A stretch of 64,000 bases of DNA, taken from the NCBI GenBank assembly GCA_963700045.1, contig CAVOWK010000024.1, forward strand, positions 62,001 to 126,000, written 5' to 3'. Below, piece by piece: positions 1-8,330 of the stretch. This stretch comes from RPQJ01 sp963700045. GTDB taxonomy: Bacteria > Pseudomonadota > Gammaproteobacteria > Steroidobacterales > Steroidobacteraceae. Below the pieces are notes generated by a model. The model was not told the DNA's origin, did no database searches, and worked only from the letters and a program-made list of their open reading frames with translations. The translations under genes were made by a program, and so were the position numbers. How positions within the stretch are numbered: the stretch's first letter is position 1; each line of letters opens with the position of its first letter.

Positions 1-674
1 CCCCAGACGAAGTCGACGAGTCGCGGGCTGCAGCTCGAGGCCTGCCCCACGGCGTGGATGGCGGGAAATCCGCGCCGCAATTCATCGCCCATGATTTCCT
101 GCGGAGCCGCACCGTGCTCGCGCGCGATCCGGACCGCCTCGGCCGCAAGCCGCGCGGGCGTCATGTCGGACGCCGGCGTGTTGACGAGATCGCGAGCAAG
201 CGCCGTTGCACCCGCCAGTTGCAGGACCTGGGCGTGGTCGACGACCGACGGCGCAATGAGACGCGCCCGCACCGTGGCCGGCTGCGTCGACGTCTTGTAG
301 ATGTCGAACCGGTAACTGCCATAGGCCCAGCCCAGCGCGAGCGCGCTGGCTGCAGCGACGGTGAGTTCGTTCGTGACCCGCCAGTGGCTAGCGGCCGGCA
401 AGCGCTCCGGCAGCCCTGCCACGTGCCAGAGTTCGAGCGCGTCCAGCGACGGCAACGCGCCGAGGCCGAGAGCCGCCCGGCGCGGCGTGCCGTCGGGAGA
501 CGGCAGCAGCAGCACCTGGTGACGTTCTGCCTTGAAACCCGTCGCGGCGACCCAGGCTCGCGTGGGCGCATCCTGGGCCTCCAGCCAGCGGGGCAGGTCG
601 GCTTGGAGGACGAGCGCGAGCTCGTGCGCGGTTGCGGCGCCCGGGGCGCCGGCTTGATCGACGAGAAAATCCAC
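1..674 (-). CDS. Leucyl aminopeptidase family protein (M17), N-terminal part, runs off window
   Basis: The minus strand reads an M17 metallopeptidase N-terminal region. The sequence AYGSYRFDIYK is followed by ARDLVNTPASDM, the linker motif that precedes the catalytic domain in this family. The active-site residues lie beyond the left edge, so only about 224 residues are present. The GTG at 674 is preferred because a stop lies in frame at about 720 and no ATG occurs between them; the ribosome site is weak. Proteins of this family release N-terminal amino acids from peptides in the cytoplasm using two metal ions. The gene is divergent from the ilv/leu leader. Identification rests on the linker motif and the GSYRFD block; the exact substrate is unknown. 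Confidence 0.82.
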   Translation of the reverse strand, partial: MDFLVDQAGAPGAATAHELALVLQADLPRWLEAQDAPTRAWVAATGFKAERHQVLLLPSPDGTPRRAALGLGALPSLDALELWHVAGLPERLPAASHWRVTNELTVAAASALALGWAYGSYRFDIYKTSTQPATVRARLIAPSVVDHAQVLQLAGATALARDLVNTPASDMTPARLAAEAVRIAREHGAAPQEIMGDELRRGFPAIHAVGQASSCSPRLVDFVW

Positions 675-792
675 GATGGACAGGTTCCGTTGCGGGTAGA
701 ACGAACGCAGCGTGGTAGCTTAGCAGCGCCGCTCGCAGACGCGGTCGACACGGGACCGAACCCGCCCTGGACTGACTCTTTTTGCACTGCGG

Positions 793-822
793 TTGACAAT
801 GCACGGCACGCTGTGCTGCTAT
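793..822 (+). promoter_or_regulatory. Likely promoter of the ilvC-leuACDB leader transcript
   Basis: A perfect -35 hexamer TTGACA (793-798) is followed after 18 bp by TGCTAT (817-822), a weak but plausible -10. Transcription would start near 829, about 30 nt before the leader peptide ATG. Assigned from sequence only. Confidence 0.55.
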
Positions 823-860
823 CCGCACCCTACTTTTTTGCTCTCACACGCAGGCGCTGG

Positions 861-971
861 ATGCAGTCGTTGCTCGACTCCTCCCTCATCACTTCGGTCA
901 CCCTGCTGGCCGGCCTGCTGCTTGCGTCGCTTACCCTGCTTCCCCTGCGGAGGTGCGGGGCTCCGGGCTGA
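861..971 (+). CDS. Leucine-rich leader peptide of the ilv/leu operon
   Basis: A 36-residue reading frame contains 12 leucines plus one Ile and one Val, with the run LLAGLLLASLTLLPL in its second half. It sits between a promoter and a Rho-independent terminator just upstream of ilvC. Such peptides act as sensors: ribosome stalling at Leu codons when charged leucyl-tRNA is scarce changes the fold of the nascent RNA. The last codons (953-960, GTGCGGGG) are perfectly complementary to the 5' side of the terminator stem (1002-1009). A stalled ribosome would therefore favour the antiterminator, and a ribosome reaching the stop would mask it. The ribosome-binding site is poor. The role is inferred from this architecture. 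Confidence 0.75.
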   Translation: MQSLLDSSLITSVTLLAGLLLASLTLLPLRRCGAPG

Positions 972-999
972 GAGCGCAGAGGCGCGATTGGACATCAGG

Positions 1000-1040
1000 A
1001 ACCCCGCACGGCCAGCCAGCCGGCGCGGGGTTTTTAGTTT
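1000..1040 (+). terminator. Attenuator terminator before ilvC
   Basis: The stem AACCCCGC (1000-1007) pairs with GCGGGGTT (1025-1032) and is followed by a T-run. The 3' arm GCGGGG occurs again at 955-960 inside the leader peptide gene and can pair with the same 5' arm, giving mutually exclusive terminator and antiterminator folds. Confidence 0.8.
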
Positions 1041-1082
1041 TGGTCATGGCAAAAGCGGAAACGATTCCGAGGAGATGACGAG

Positions 1083-2069
1083 ATGCGTGCGTACTCGAAG
1101 AAGGACGTCGACAAGAAGGCGCTCAAGGGCGCGAAGATCACCGTGGTCGGCTACGGCAGCCAGGGACGCGCACATGCGTTGAACCTCAAGGATTCGGGCT
1201 ACGACGTCGTCATCGGCGTCCGCAAGGGCGACAGCTGGAAGCAGGCGAAGAAGGACGGCCTCGCGGTCGCCACGCCGGCCGAAGCGGTCAAGGGCGCCAC
1301 GCTGGTCGCCCTGCTCACGCCCGACACCACGCAGGCCGCGAACTACAAGGAGATCCTGCCGAACCTCGCCAAGGGCGCCACGCTGCTGTTCGCGCACGGC
1401 TTCAACATCCACTTCAAGCAGATCAAGCCGCGCAAGGACCTCGACGTCGTGCTGATCGCGCCGAAGGGCCCGGGCGGCCTCGTACGCCGCCAGTACCAGG
1501 AAGGCCGCGGCGTGCCATGCCTGATCGCGATTGCCCAGGACGCGTCAGGCACGGCCAAGGCCAAGGCACTCGCCTATGCCGACGGCATCGGCGGCACGCG
1601 CGCCGGCGTGATCGAAACCACGTTCAAGGAAGAGACCGAGACGGACCTCTTCGGCGAGCAGGCCGTGCTGTGCGGCGGTGCGACCGAACTCGTCCTCAAG
1701 GGCTACGAGACGCTGGTCGAAGCCGGCTACCAGCCCGAGGTCGCCTACTACGAGTGCCTGCACGAACTGAAGCTGATCGTCGACCTGCTGCACGAAGGCG
1801 GACTCGCCAAGATGCACAAGTACATCTCGCACACCGCCAAGTGGGGCGACCTCACGCGCGGCCCGCGGGTCGTGAACAAGGCGACCAAGAAGGAAATGAA
1901 GAAGATCCTGGGCGAGATCCAGGACGGCAGCTTCGCGCGCGTCTGGATCCGCGAGAACAAGACGGGCCGCAAGAAGTACGACGCCCTGATGAAGAAGGAC
2001 CTGGCGCACCCGATCGAGAAAGTCGGCGTGCAACTCCGCGCCCGCATGCCCTGGCTCAACCAGGGCTGA
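1083..2069 (+). CDS. ilvC: Ketol-acid reductoisomerase (class I)
   Basis: This NADPH-dependent enzyme isomerises and reduces acetolactate or acetohydroxybutyrate in valine, leucine and isoleucine synthesis. The Rossmann motif GYGSQG is at residues 23-28, followed by FAHGFNIHF and APKGPG. The metal-binding block is ETETDLFGEQAVLCGG, and CLHELKLIVDL belongs to the knotted C-terminal domain. The 328 residues match class I enzymes. The ATG at 1083 follows a GAGGAG ribosome site. In the stretch after APKGPG the residue usually seen as His is Gly (GPGGLVRR). No acetolactate synthase genes (ilvB, ilvN) precede it; ilvC is instead the first gene of a leucine operon behind the leader attenuator. Confidence 0.97.
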   Translation: MRAYSKKDVDKKALKGAKITVVGYGSQGRAHALNLKDSGYDVVIGVRKGDSWKQAKKDGLAVATPAEAVKGATLVALLTPDTTQAANYKEILPNLAKGATLLFAHGFNIHFKQIKPRKDLDVVLIAPKGPGGLVRRQYQEGRGVPCLIAIAQDASGTAKAKALAYADGIGGTRAGVIETTFKEETETDLFGEQAVLCGGATELVLKGYETLVEAGYQPEVAYYECLHELKLIVDLLHEGGLAKMHKYISHTAKWGDLTRGPRVVNKATKKEMKKILGEIQDGSFARVWIRENKTGRKKYDALMKKDLAHPIEKVGVQLRARMPWLNQG

Positions 2070-2106
2070 GTTCAGCTCCCCTCACCAGTCCACCACGGTG
2101 ACGACC

Positions 2107-3678
2107 ATGGCCAACCGCGACCCGAACCGCGTCCTGATCTTCGACACCACGCTGCGCGACGGCGAGCAGTCGCCGGGATGCAGCATGACGCAGCCCGAGA
2201 AGCTGCGGCTGGCGCGCGCCCTGGCCGAACTGGGCGTGGACGTCATCGAGGCCGGGTTCCCGGTCGCCTCCCCGGGCGACTGGGAGGCCGTGCATGAAAT
2301 CGCGCGTGAAGTGCGCGGCCCGATCATCGCGGGCCTCGCACGCTGCAACCGCGAGGACATCGACAAGGCGTGGAGCGCGGTCAAGGTGGCCGCGAAGCCG
2401 CGCATCCACGTGTTCCTCGCCACCAGCGCGATCCATCGCGAGCACAAGCTCAACATGGCGAAGGAGCAGATCATCCACACCGCCGTCGAAGGCGTGAAGT
2501 ACGCGCGCAGCCTGTGCGAGGACATCGAGTTCTCACCCGAGGATGCCTCGCGCACCGAACCCGAATTCCTGCGTGAAGTGGTCGAAGCCGTGATCGAAGC
2601 CGGCGCGACCACGATCAACGTGCCCGACACCGTCGGTTATACGGTGCCCGAGGAATTCCATGACGTCTTCTCGTTCCTGACGCAGAACGTTCGTGGCGCG
2701 GACAAAGTGACCTTCAGCGTCCACTGCCACAACGACCTGGGGCTGGCCGTGGCCAACAGCCTCGCTGCCATCCGCGGCGGCGCGCGCCAGGTGGAATGCA
2801 CGATCAACGGCATCGGTGAGCGTGCGGGCAATGCGTCGCTGGAAGAGATCACGATGGCGCTCAAGGTGCGTGAAGGCATCTACGGCCTGCACACCGGCAT
2901 CGACACCAGGCGCCTGTTCCCGACCAGCCGCCTGCTCTCGAGCATCACGGGCATGCCGATTCCGCGCAACAAGGCGGTGGTCGGCGAGAACGCCTTCGCG
3001 CACGAATCCGGCATCCACCAGCACGGCATGCTGAAGCATCACTCGACGTACGAGATCATGCGACCGCACGACGTGGGCATGTCCCGCACGAACCTCGTGC
3101 TCGGCAAGCACAGCGGTCGCGCAGCCCTGCGCGAGCGCATCAAGGAACTCGGCTTCGAGCTGTCCGACGCCGAGCTCGCGCGCGTGTTCGACGATTTCAA
3201 GGCGCTGGCCGACAAGAAGAAGGAACTCTTCGACGGCGACATCGAAGCGCTCGTGCTCAAGGCCGAGATCGGCAACGACGGCGGTCCGTGGCAGCTCGAG
3301 AACCTGCACGTCGTCAGTGATTCGACGCGCTTCGCCACGGGCCGCGTCGTACTGCGCCATGTCGACGGCCGCATCGTCACGCAGGAATCGTCGGGCGACG
3401 GCCCGGTCGACGCCGCGCTCAAGGCCATCGAGCAGGCGACCGGTGTGTTCGTGAAGCTGCGCAAGTTCGAAGTGCGCAGCGTGTCGAGCGGCGAAGACGC
3501 CCAGGGCGAAGCCGTCGTCACCTGCGAGTACAACAACCGCAGCTACCGCGGCACCAGCGTCACGACCGACATCGTCGAGTCGGGCGTGCGGGCCTTCATC
3601 GAAGTGATCAACGCCATCGAATCCTCGCGCCGCCGCGGCGCCGACCAGAACGAGACGTCGCCGGCCGCGGCCGTCTGA
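2107..3678 (+). CDS. leuA: 2-isopropylmalate synthase
   Basis: Catalyses the first committed step of leucine synthesis: acetyl-CoA plus 2-oxoisovalerate gives 2-isopropylmalate. The DRE-TIM barrel signature DTTLRDGEQSPG lies near residue 13, the metal-binding HCHND near residue 206, and NGIGERAGN follows. The C-terminal ~130 residues form the LeuA regulatory domain that mediates leucine feedback. Length (about 523 residues) is typical. A GTG nine bases upstream (2098) is an alternative start in the same frame; neither has a strong ribosome site, so ATG is preferred. It lies 37 bp after ilvC in the same operon. Confidence 0.96.
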   Translation: MANRDPNRVLIFDTTLRDGEQSPGCSMTQPEKLRLARALAELGVDVIEAGFPVASPGDWEAVHEIAREVRGPIIAGLARCNREDIDKAWSAVKVAAKPRIHVFLATSAIHREHKLNMAKEQIIHTAVEGVKYARSLCEDIEFSPEDASRTEPEFLREVVEAVIEAGATTINVPDTVGYTVPEEFHDVFSFLTQNVRGADKVTFSVHCHNDLGLAVANSLAAIRGGARQVECTINGIGERAGNASLEEITMALKVREGIYGLHTGIDTRRLFPTSRLLSSITGMPIPRNKAVVGENAFAHESGIHQHGMLKHHSTYEIMRPHDVGMSRTNLVLGKHSGRAALRERIKELGFELSDAELARVFDDFKALADKKKELFDGDIEALVLKAEIGNDGGPWQLENLHVVSDSTRFATGRVVLRHVDGRIVTQESSGDGPVDAALKAIEQATGVFVKLRKFEVRSVSSGEDAQGEAVVTCEYNNRSYRGTSVTTDIVESGVRAFIEVINAIESSRRRGADQNETSPAAAV

Positions 3679-3698
3679 AACGATCGACCGGAGCTGGA

Positions 3699-5102
3699 AT
3701 GACTGCGCAGAGCCTGTTCGAGAAAGTCTGGCAACGGCACGTCGTCGTGCCCGAAACGGCCGACACGCCCGCGATCCTGTACATCGACCTGCACCTGACG
3801 CACGAGGTCACCTCGCCACAGGCGTTCGACGTCCTGCGCGCACGCAAGCTCAAGGTCCGCCGGCTCGACCGCACGCTCGCGACGATGGACCATTCGACTC
3901 CGACCGACACGGCGCAGATCTTCGGCGGCCTGCCGATCAAGCTCGAATCGGCCGCCAGGCAGGTGCGCCAGCTCGAAGTGAACTGCGCCGAGTTCGGCGT
4001 GAACCTGATCGGGCTGCAGGACTCGCGCCGCGGCATCGTGCACATCATCGGGCCCGAACAGGGCGCCACGCAGCCGGGCAAGACCATCGTCTGCGGCGAC
4101 AGCCACACCAGCACGCACGGCGCATTCGGTGCGCTCGCCTTCGGCATCGGCACCACCGAGGTCGGCTATGTGCTGGCCACGCAGTGCCTGCTGCAGCGCA
4201 AGCCGAAGACGCTCGAGATCGTCGTCAACGGCCGGCTTCCGGCCGGCGTGTCGGCCAAGGACGTCGTCCTTGCCGTCATCGGCAGGATCGGCGTCAATGG
4301 CGGCACGGGCCACGTCATCGAGTTCCGCGGCTCCGCCATTGCCGCGATGTCGATGGACGAGCGCATGACGGTCTGCAACATGTCGATCGAGGCCGGCGCG
4401 CGCGCGGGCATGATTGCGCCAGATGCAACCACATACGAATACCTGCAAGGCCGTCCTTTCGCGCCGACCGGCGCGGCCTGGGACGAGGCCGTCGCCGACT
4501 GGAATACGCTGCGCAGCGATGCGGGCGCGGTCTTTGACAAGTCCGCTGCGTTCGACGCGAGCATGCTCGAGCCGATGATTACGTTCGGCACCAACCCGGG
4601 CATGGTCACCACGATCAGCGGCAACGTGCCGGAACGCCCGGGCGATGCGGTGTTTGCGAAGTCGCTGGCGTACATGGGTCTCACCGCGGGCGAGCGCCTG
4701 GCCGAGAAGCCGGTGCAGGTCGTCTTCATCGGCAGCTGCACCAACGCGCGCATCTCGGACCTGGAAGCCGCCGCAGCCATCCTGCGTGGACGCAAAGTCG
4801 CCAGGGGCGTGCGCGCACTGGTCGTGCCCGGCTCGCAGCAGATCAAGCTGGAAGCCGAGCAGCGTGGCCTGGCCAAGGTCTTCACCGATGCGGGCGCTGA
4901 ATGGCGCGAATCGGGCTGTTCGATGTGCCTCGGCATGAATGGCGACCTCGTCGACGCTGGCCAGTACTGCGTCAGCACCAGCAACCGCAACTTCGAGGGC
5001 CGGCAAGGCATCGGGGCGCGCACGCTGCTGGCAAGCCCCGCCTCCGCCGCTGCCGCCGCCGTGCGCGGTCGCGTCACCGACCCGCGCGAGTTCCTCGGCT
5101 GA
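3699..5102 (+). CDS. leuC: 3-isopropylmalate dehydratase large subunit
   Basis: Aconitase-family subunit that, with LeuD, converts 2- to 3-isopropylmalate via a [4Fe-4S] cluster. The cluster cysteines are visible in GSCTNARISDLE (about residue 347) and CSMCLGMN (about residues 407-410). MDHSTPT and GDSHTSTHGAFGALAFG are classic family motifs. The 467 residues match the bacterial LeuC family. GGAG at 3688-3691 supports the ATG. It follows leuA by 20 bp and precedes leuD by 32 bp. Confidence 0.97.
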   Translation: MTAQSLFEKVWQRHVVVPETADTPAILYIDLHLTHEVTSPQAFDVLRARKLKVRRLDRTLATMDHSTPTDTAQIFGGLPIKLESAARQVRQLEVNCAEFGVNLIGLQDSRRGIVHIIGPEQGATQPGKTIVCGDSHTSTHGAFGALAFGIGTTEVGYVLATQCLLQRKPKTLEIVVNGRLPAGVSAKDVVLAVIGRIGVNGGTGHVIEFRGSAIAAMSMDERMTVCNMSIEAGARAGMIAPDATTYEYLQGRPFAPTGAAWDEAVADWNTLRSDAGAVFDKSAAFDASMLEPMITFGTNPGMVTTISGNVPERPGDAVFAKSLAYMGLTAGERLAEKPVQVVFIGSCTNARISDLEAAAAILRGRKVARGVRALVVPGSQQIKLEAEQRGLAKVFTDAGAEWRESGCSMCLGMNGDLVDAGQYCVSTSNRNFEGRQGIGARTLLASPASAAAAAVRGRVTDPREFLG

Positions 5103-5134
5103 GCCGGGGCGCGCCAACAATACAGAACCCGCAC

Positions 5135-5716
5135 ATGGACCCGATCACAGTCATCCGCTCGCGGACGGTCGTCATGCCGTCCACCAACATCGACACGGAC
5201 CAGATCATCCCGGCCCGCTTCCTGACCACAACCGTGCGTGAGGGCCTCGGCGTCTCGCTGTTCGCCGACTGGCGCTATGACCAGGCCGGCCAGCCGAGAC
5301 CCGATTTCGTGCTGAACCAGCCGGCGGCCAAGGGCTGCCAGGTGCTGGTGGCAGGTCGCAACATCGGCTGTGGCTCGTCGCGTGAGCACGCTCCCTGGGC
5401 GCTGCTGGATTTCGGCATTCGCGTGGTCATCAGCACCGAGATAGCGGACATCTTCCGCAGCAACAGCCTGAAGAACGGGCTGCTGCCGGTCGTCGTGGAC
5501 GAAGCGACACACGAATGGCTGCTCGCGAATCCGGGCGTCGAAGTCGAAGTCGACCTGCCTGCCTCGACGCTGCGCCTGCCCGGCGGTCGCGCAGTGCAGT
5601 TTCCGATCGAGTCGTTCTCCCGCTATTGCCTGATGAACGGCATCGACGAACTGGGGTACCTGCTGAGCCAGATGGCAGCGATCGAGCGTTACGAGCGCGC
5701 ACGGGAAGGCGCATGA
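5135..5716 (+). CDS. leuD: 3-isopropylmalate dehydratase small subunit
   Basis: Swivelling-domain partner of LeuC. Diagnostic motifs are NIDTDQIIPARF near the N-terminus and GCGSSREHAPWAL, which closes over the active site. At 193 residues it has the usual small-subunit length. The ATG in AACCCGCACATG was chosen because the sequence from MDPITVIRSRTVVMP matches the family start; the longer upstream reading is shadow of leuC. Its stop overlaps the leuB start in ATGA, indicating translational coupling. Confidence 0.96.
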   Translation: MDPITVIRSRTVVMPSTNIDTDQIIPARFLTTTVREGLGVSLFADWRYDQAGQPRPDFVLNQPAAKGCQVLVAGRNIGCGSSREHAPWALLDFGIRVVISTEIADIFRSNSLKNGLLPVVVDEATHEWLLANPGVEVEVDLPASTLRLPGGRAVQFPIESFSRYCLMNGIDELGYLLSQMAAIERYERAREGA

Positions 5717-6784
5717 AGGCGCGCATCGCGGTCCTCGGCGGTGATGGCATCGGCCCCGAAGTCACGGCCGAGGCCGTCCGCGTGCTGCAGGCCGTGGGTT
5801 CGAAATACGGTCACGAATTCGAGTTCTCCGAGGCGTTGATCGGCGGCGCGGCGATCGATGCGTCCGGCTCGGCACTGCCGCCCCGCACGATCGATGCGTG
5901 CCGCGAGAGCGCTGCCACGCTGCTCGGCGCCGTCGGCGGTCCGAAGTGGTCGGATCCGGGTGCTCGGGTGCGCCCCGAACAGGGATTGCTGGAACTGCGT
6001 CGCACCCTCGGTGTGTTCGCGAACCTGCGCCCGGTGCGCACCATGGAGTCGATGCTCGACGCGTCGCCGCTCAAGCCCGAGGTCATCGCCGGTACGGACA
6101 TCATGGTCGTGCGGGAACTGACCGGCGGCATCTACTTCGGCAGGAAGAGCCGCACCGCGCACGAGGCCGAGGACGTCTGCACGTACACCACCGACGAAGT
6201 CGAGCGCGTGACGCGGGTGGCCGGGCGGCTGGCGATGGGCCGTCGGCGGCGCATCGTCTCCGTCGACAAGGCGAACGTGCTGGAGACCTCCCGTCTGTGG
6301 CGCGCAGTCGTCGAACGGGTGCTGCGCGACGAATTCCCGGAGGTGGCATTCGAGCACATGCTGGTCGACGCCGCCGCGATGCACCTGATCCGGCGTCCCG
6401 CCTCGTTCGACGTGCTGCTCACCGAGAACATGTTCGGCGACATCCTGACCGACGAGGCCTCCATGATCGCCGGATCGCTCGGCCTGCTGCCCTCCGCTTC
6501 GCTCGGTGAGGGAACCAACGGACTCTACGAACCGATTCACGGCTCTGCGCCCGACATCGCAGGGCGTGGCATCGCGAATCCGTACGGCACGATCCTGAGC
6601 GCGGCGATGATGCTCAGGTATTCCCTCGGGCTCGAAATCGAGGCCGACTGCGGTCGAGTCCGCGGTCGAAGACGCCGTCAGCGCAGGCGTGCGCACCGCG
6701 GACATTGCGCTGGCCGGCAAGGCCACCGTGGGCAGCCGGCAAGCCGGTGCTGCGGTCGTCGAGCGGCTGCTGTCAAGTCGTTAA
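5713..6784 (+). CDS. leuB: 3-isopropylmalate dehydrogenase (frameshift near the 3' end)
   Basis: NAD-dependent beta-decarboxylating dehydrogenase, the third step in leucine synthesis. LGGDGIGPEV opens the protein; LRRTLGVFANLRPV, ENMFGDILTDEASMI and EPIHGSAPDIAG are the isopropylmalate and NAD-binding signatures. After SLGLEIEA the original frame turns into Arg-rich nonsense. The next frame continues with VESAVEDAVSAGVRTADIAL and ends RLLSSR at the TAA 6782-6784. Deleting one base near 6647 restores GAG GCC GCT GCG GTC. This is most likely an assembly indel, because the downstream residues are intact and the family length (about 357) is recovered. ATG overlaps the leuD stop. Confidence 0.93.
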
Positions 6785-7023
6785 ATTTCAACTGACTTGC
6801 GGATTTATCCACAGAAACTGTCAAGCCAGGGTTTAGAACCCGCGGCTGGTCAAGTCATTCGCCCGATTCCCACTGGACTCCGACCGGATTTTCGGCGCTA
6901 TACTGCGCGTCCGCAGGCGACCTCAGGCTCCCTGCCCGCAGTTTGCGCGACCGGATTTACGAGTAGCGAGGACTTGAGTCGGGTTAGTCTTTGTCTCATG
7001 GAATGAGGCAGCTCGGGTCCCCC
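6785..7023. other. Intergenic region after leuB with a possible small RNA
   Basis: No protein-like frame is visible here. A near-consensus -10 box TATACT occurs at 6899-6904, followed by about 120 nt that run into the strong hairpin terminator at 7024-7055. That would give a ~145 nt independent transcript (about 6911-7055) on the plus strand. No known RNA family was recognised, and no convincing -35 is present, so the small RNA is only a suggestion. Confidence 0.25.
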
Positions 7024-7055
7024 GAAGGCCGGCAGCAATGCCGGCCTTCTTTTTT
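7024..7055. terminator. Perfect hairpin terminator between leuB and metB
   Basis: A 10 bp perfect stem (GAAGGCCGGC, 7024-7033, with GCCGGCCTTC, 7040-7049), a 6 nt loop and six T residues form a canonical Rho-independent terminator on the plus strand. Because the stem is symmetric it may also serve the convergent metB transcript, although that side lacks a long T-run. Confidence 0.85.
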
Positions 7056-7133
7056 GTGCGATTGCCGCCGAGCGTTCGTCATGACGCGATCACGGCGTCG
7101 ACGGAAACTGCTCGATCAACCTCGCGCGACGAC

Positions 7134-8297
7134 TCAGATGCGACCCGCCGCCTCGAGTCCGGCCGTCAGGTCGCGCGCGAGGTCGTCGCCCTCTTCGATG
7201 CCGATCGACAACCGCACCAGCGTCGCCGAGATGCCGGCCCGCACCCTCGCCGCTTCGTCCATTGCCGCATGCGTCATGCTGGCAGGATGGGCGACGAGAC
7301 TCTCGACACCGCCGAGCGATTCGGCGAGCGAGAACAGTTCCATGCTGCCTAGCAGCGCCTTGACGTGCTCGACCCCACCGGCGAGTTCGAAACTCACCAT
7401 TGCGCCGAAGCCCCGCTGCTGGCGCTGCGCGATGTCGTGGCCAGGATGCGCGGCAAGGCCAGGGTAGTAGACTCGGGCCACCGCGGGGTGTCTCGTCAGC
7501 AGTTCGGCGATGCGCTGTGCGTTCTCGCCATGAGCGCGCATGCGGGCATGCAGCGTGCGCAGGCCACGCAGCGTCAGGAAGCTGTCGAACGGCGCGCCGG
7601 TGACGCCGATGCAATTACCCCACCACTTCACCTGCTCGTGCAGTTCGGCCGTGGCCGCAATCACCGCGCCGCCCACGACGTCGCTGTGACCGTTCAGGTA
7701 CTTGGTCGTGGAATGAATGACGAGGTCGGCCCCCAGCGCCAGCGGCTGCTGCCACACGGGCGACAGGAACGTGTTGTCGGCCACGACCAGCGCGCCCGCT
7801 GCCCTGGCGCGGGCGGCAACGGCAGCGATGTCGACGATGCGCAGCAACGGGTTGCTCGGCGTCTCGATCCACACCAGCGCCGGCTTGTCGGCGATCGCGG
7901 CGTTGAGCCCTGCGGCGTCCTGGAAGTCGACGAACCGCACCTGCAGGGCTCCGCGCAGGTTGAGTGCATTGAAGAGCCGGTACGTGCCCCCATAGCAATC
8001 GTGCGGCACGACGGCGACCTGGCCCGGCTTGAACAACTGGGTCACGAGCGAGACGGCGCCCATGCCCGAGGCAGTCACGACCGCGCCAGAGCCGCCTTCG
8101 AGATCCGCAAGGGCACGCCCGAGCGCGTCACGCGTCGGATTGCCCGACCTTGAGTAGTCGTATTCGCGCTTTTCGCCGTAGCCGCTGAAGGCGAACGTCG
8201 AGGTCAGGTGAATTGGCGGGACGACGGCGCCGTGCTGGGTGTCCGTCTCGAGGGCCGCTCGCACGGTGCGGGTCTTGATGCTGTCCTGGTGGCTCAT
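7134..8297 (-). CDS. metB: Cystathionine gamma-synthase / O-succinylhomoserine (thiol)-lyase
   Basis: PLP enzyme of the Cys/Met metabolism family that joins activated homoserine with cysteine (or sulfide) in methionine synthesis. HGAVVPPIHLTSTF and YDYSRSGNPTRDALG open the protein. SGMGAVS binds the PLP phosphate, and HSTTKYLNGHSDVVGG carries the Schiff-base lysine near residue 200. ESLGGVESLVAHPASMTH is characteristic of the synthase branch. The 387 residues are typical. It lies 33 bp downstream of metX on the same strand, so both are probably under the riboswitch. Distinguishing MetB from MetZ by sequence alone is not certain. Confidence 0.92.
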   Translation of the reverse strand: MSHQDSIKTRTVRAALETDTQHGAVVPPIHLTSTFAFSGYGEKREYDYSRSGNPTRDALGRALADLEGGSGAVVTASGMGAVSLVTQLFKPGQVAVVPHDCYGGTYRLFNALNLRGALQVRFVDFQDAAGLNAAIADKPALVWIETPSNPLLRIVDIAAVAARARAAGALVVADNTFLSPVWQQPLALGADLVIHSTTKYLNGHSDVVGGAVIAATAELHEQVKWWGNCIGVTGAPFDSFLTLRGLRTLHARMRAHGENAQRIAELLTRHPAVARVYYPGLAAHPGHDIAQRQQRGFGAMVSFELAGGVEHVKALLGSMELFSLAESLGGVESLVAHPASMTHAAMDEAARVRAGISATLVRLSIGIEEGDDLARDLTAGLEAAGRI

Positions 8298-8330
8298 GGG
8301 ATCCGTCTCGGGTCTGTCATATGCACTGGT

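Noticed and set aside
54..971. Long plus-strand open frame overlapping the aminopeptidase region and leader
   Set aside because: Arg-rich, no family resemblance; it is the antisense shadow of the M17 gene, whose minus-strand frame has clear motifs.
3543..5120. Long minus-strand open frame opposite leuC
   Set aside because: Shadow frame caused by high GC; leuC on the plus strand carries all catalytic motifs.
5713..6784. leuB as a pseudogene
   Set aside because: Only one inserted base; the rest of the C-terminus is intact in the next frame and the operon is otherwise complete, so an assembly indel is more likely.
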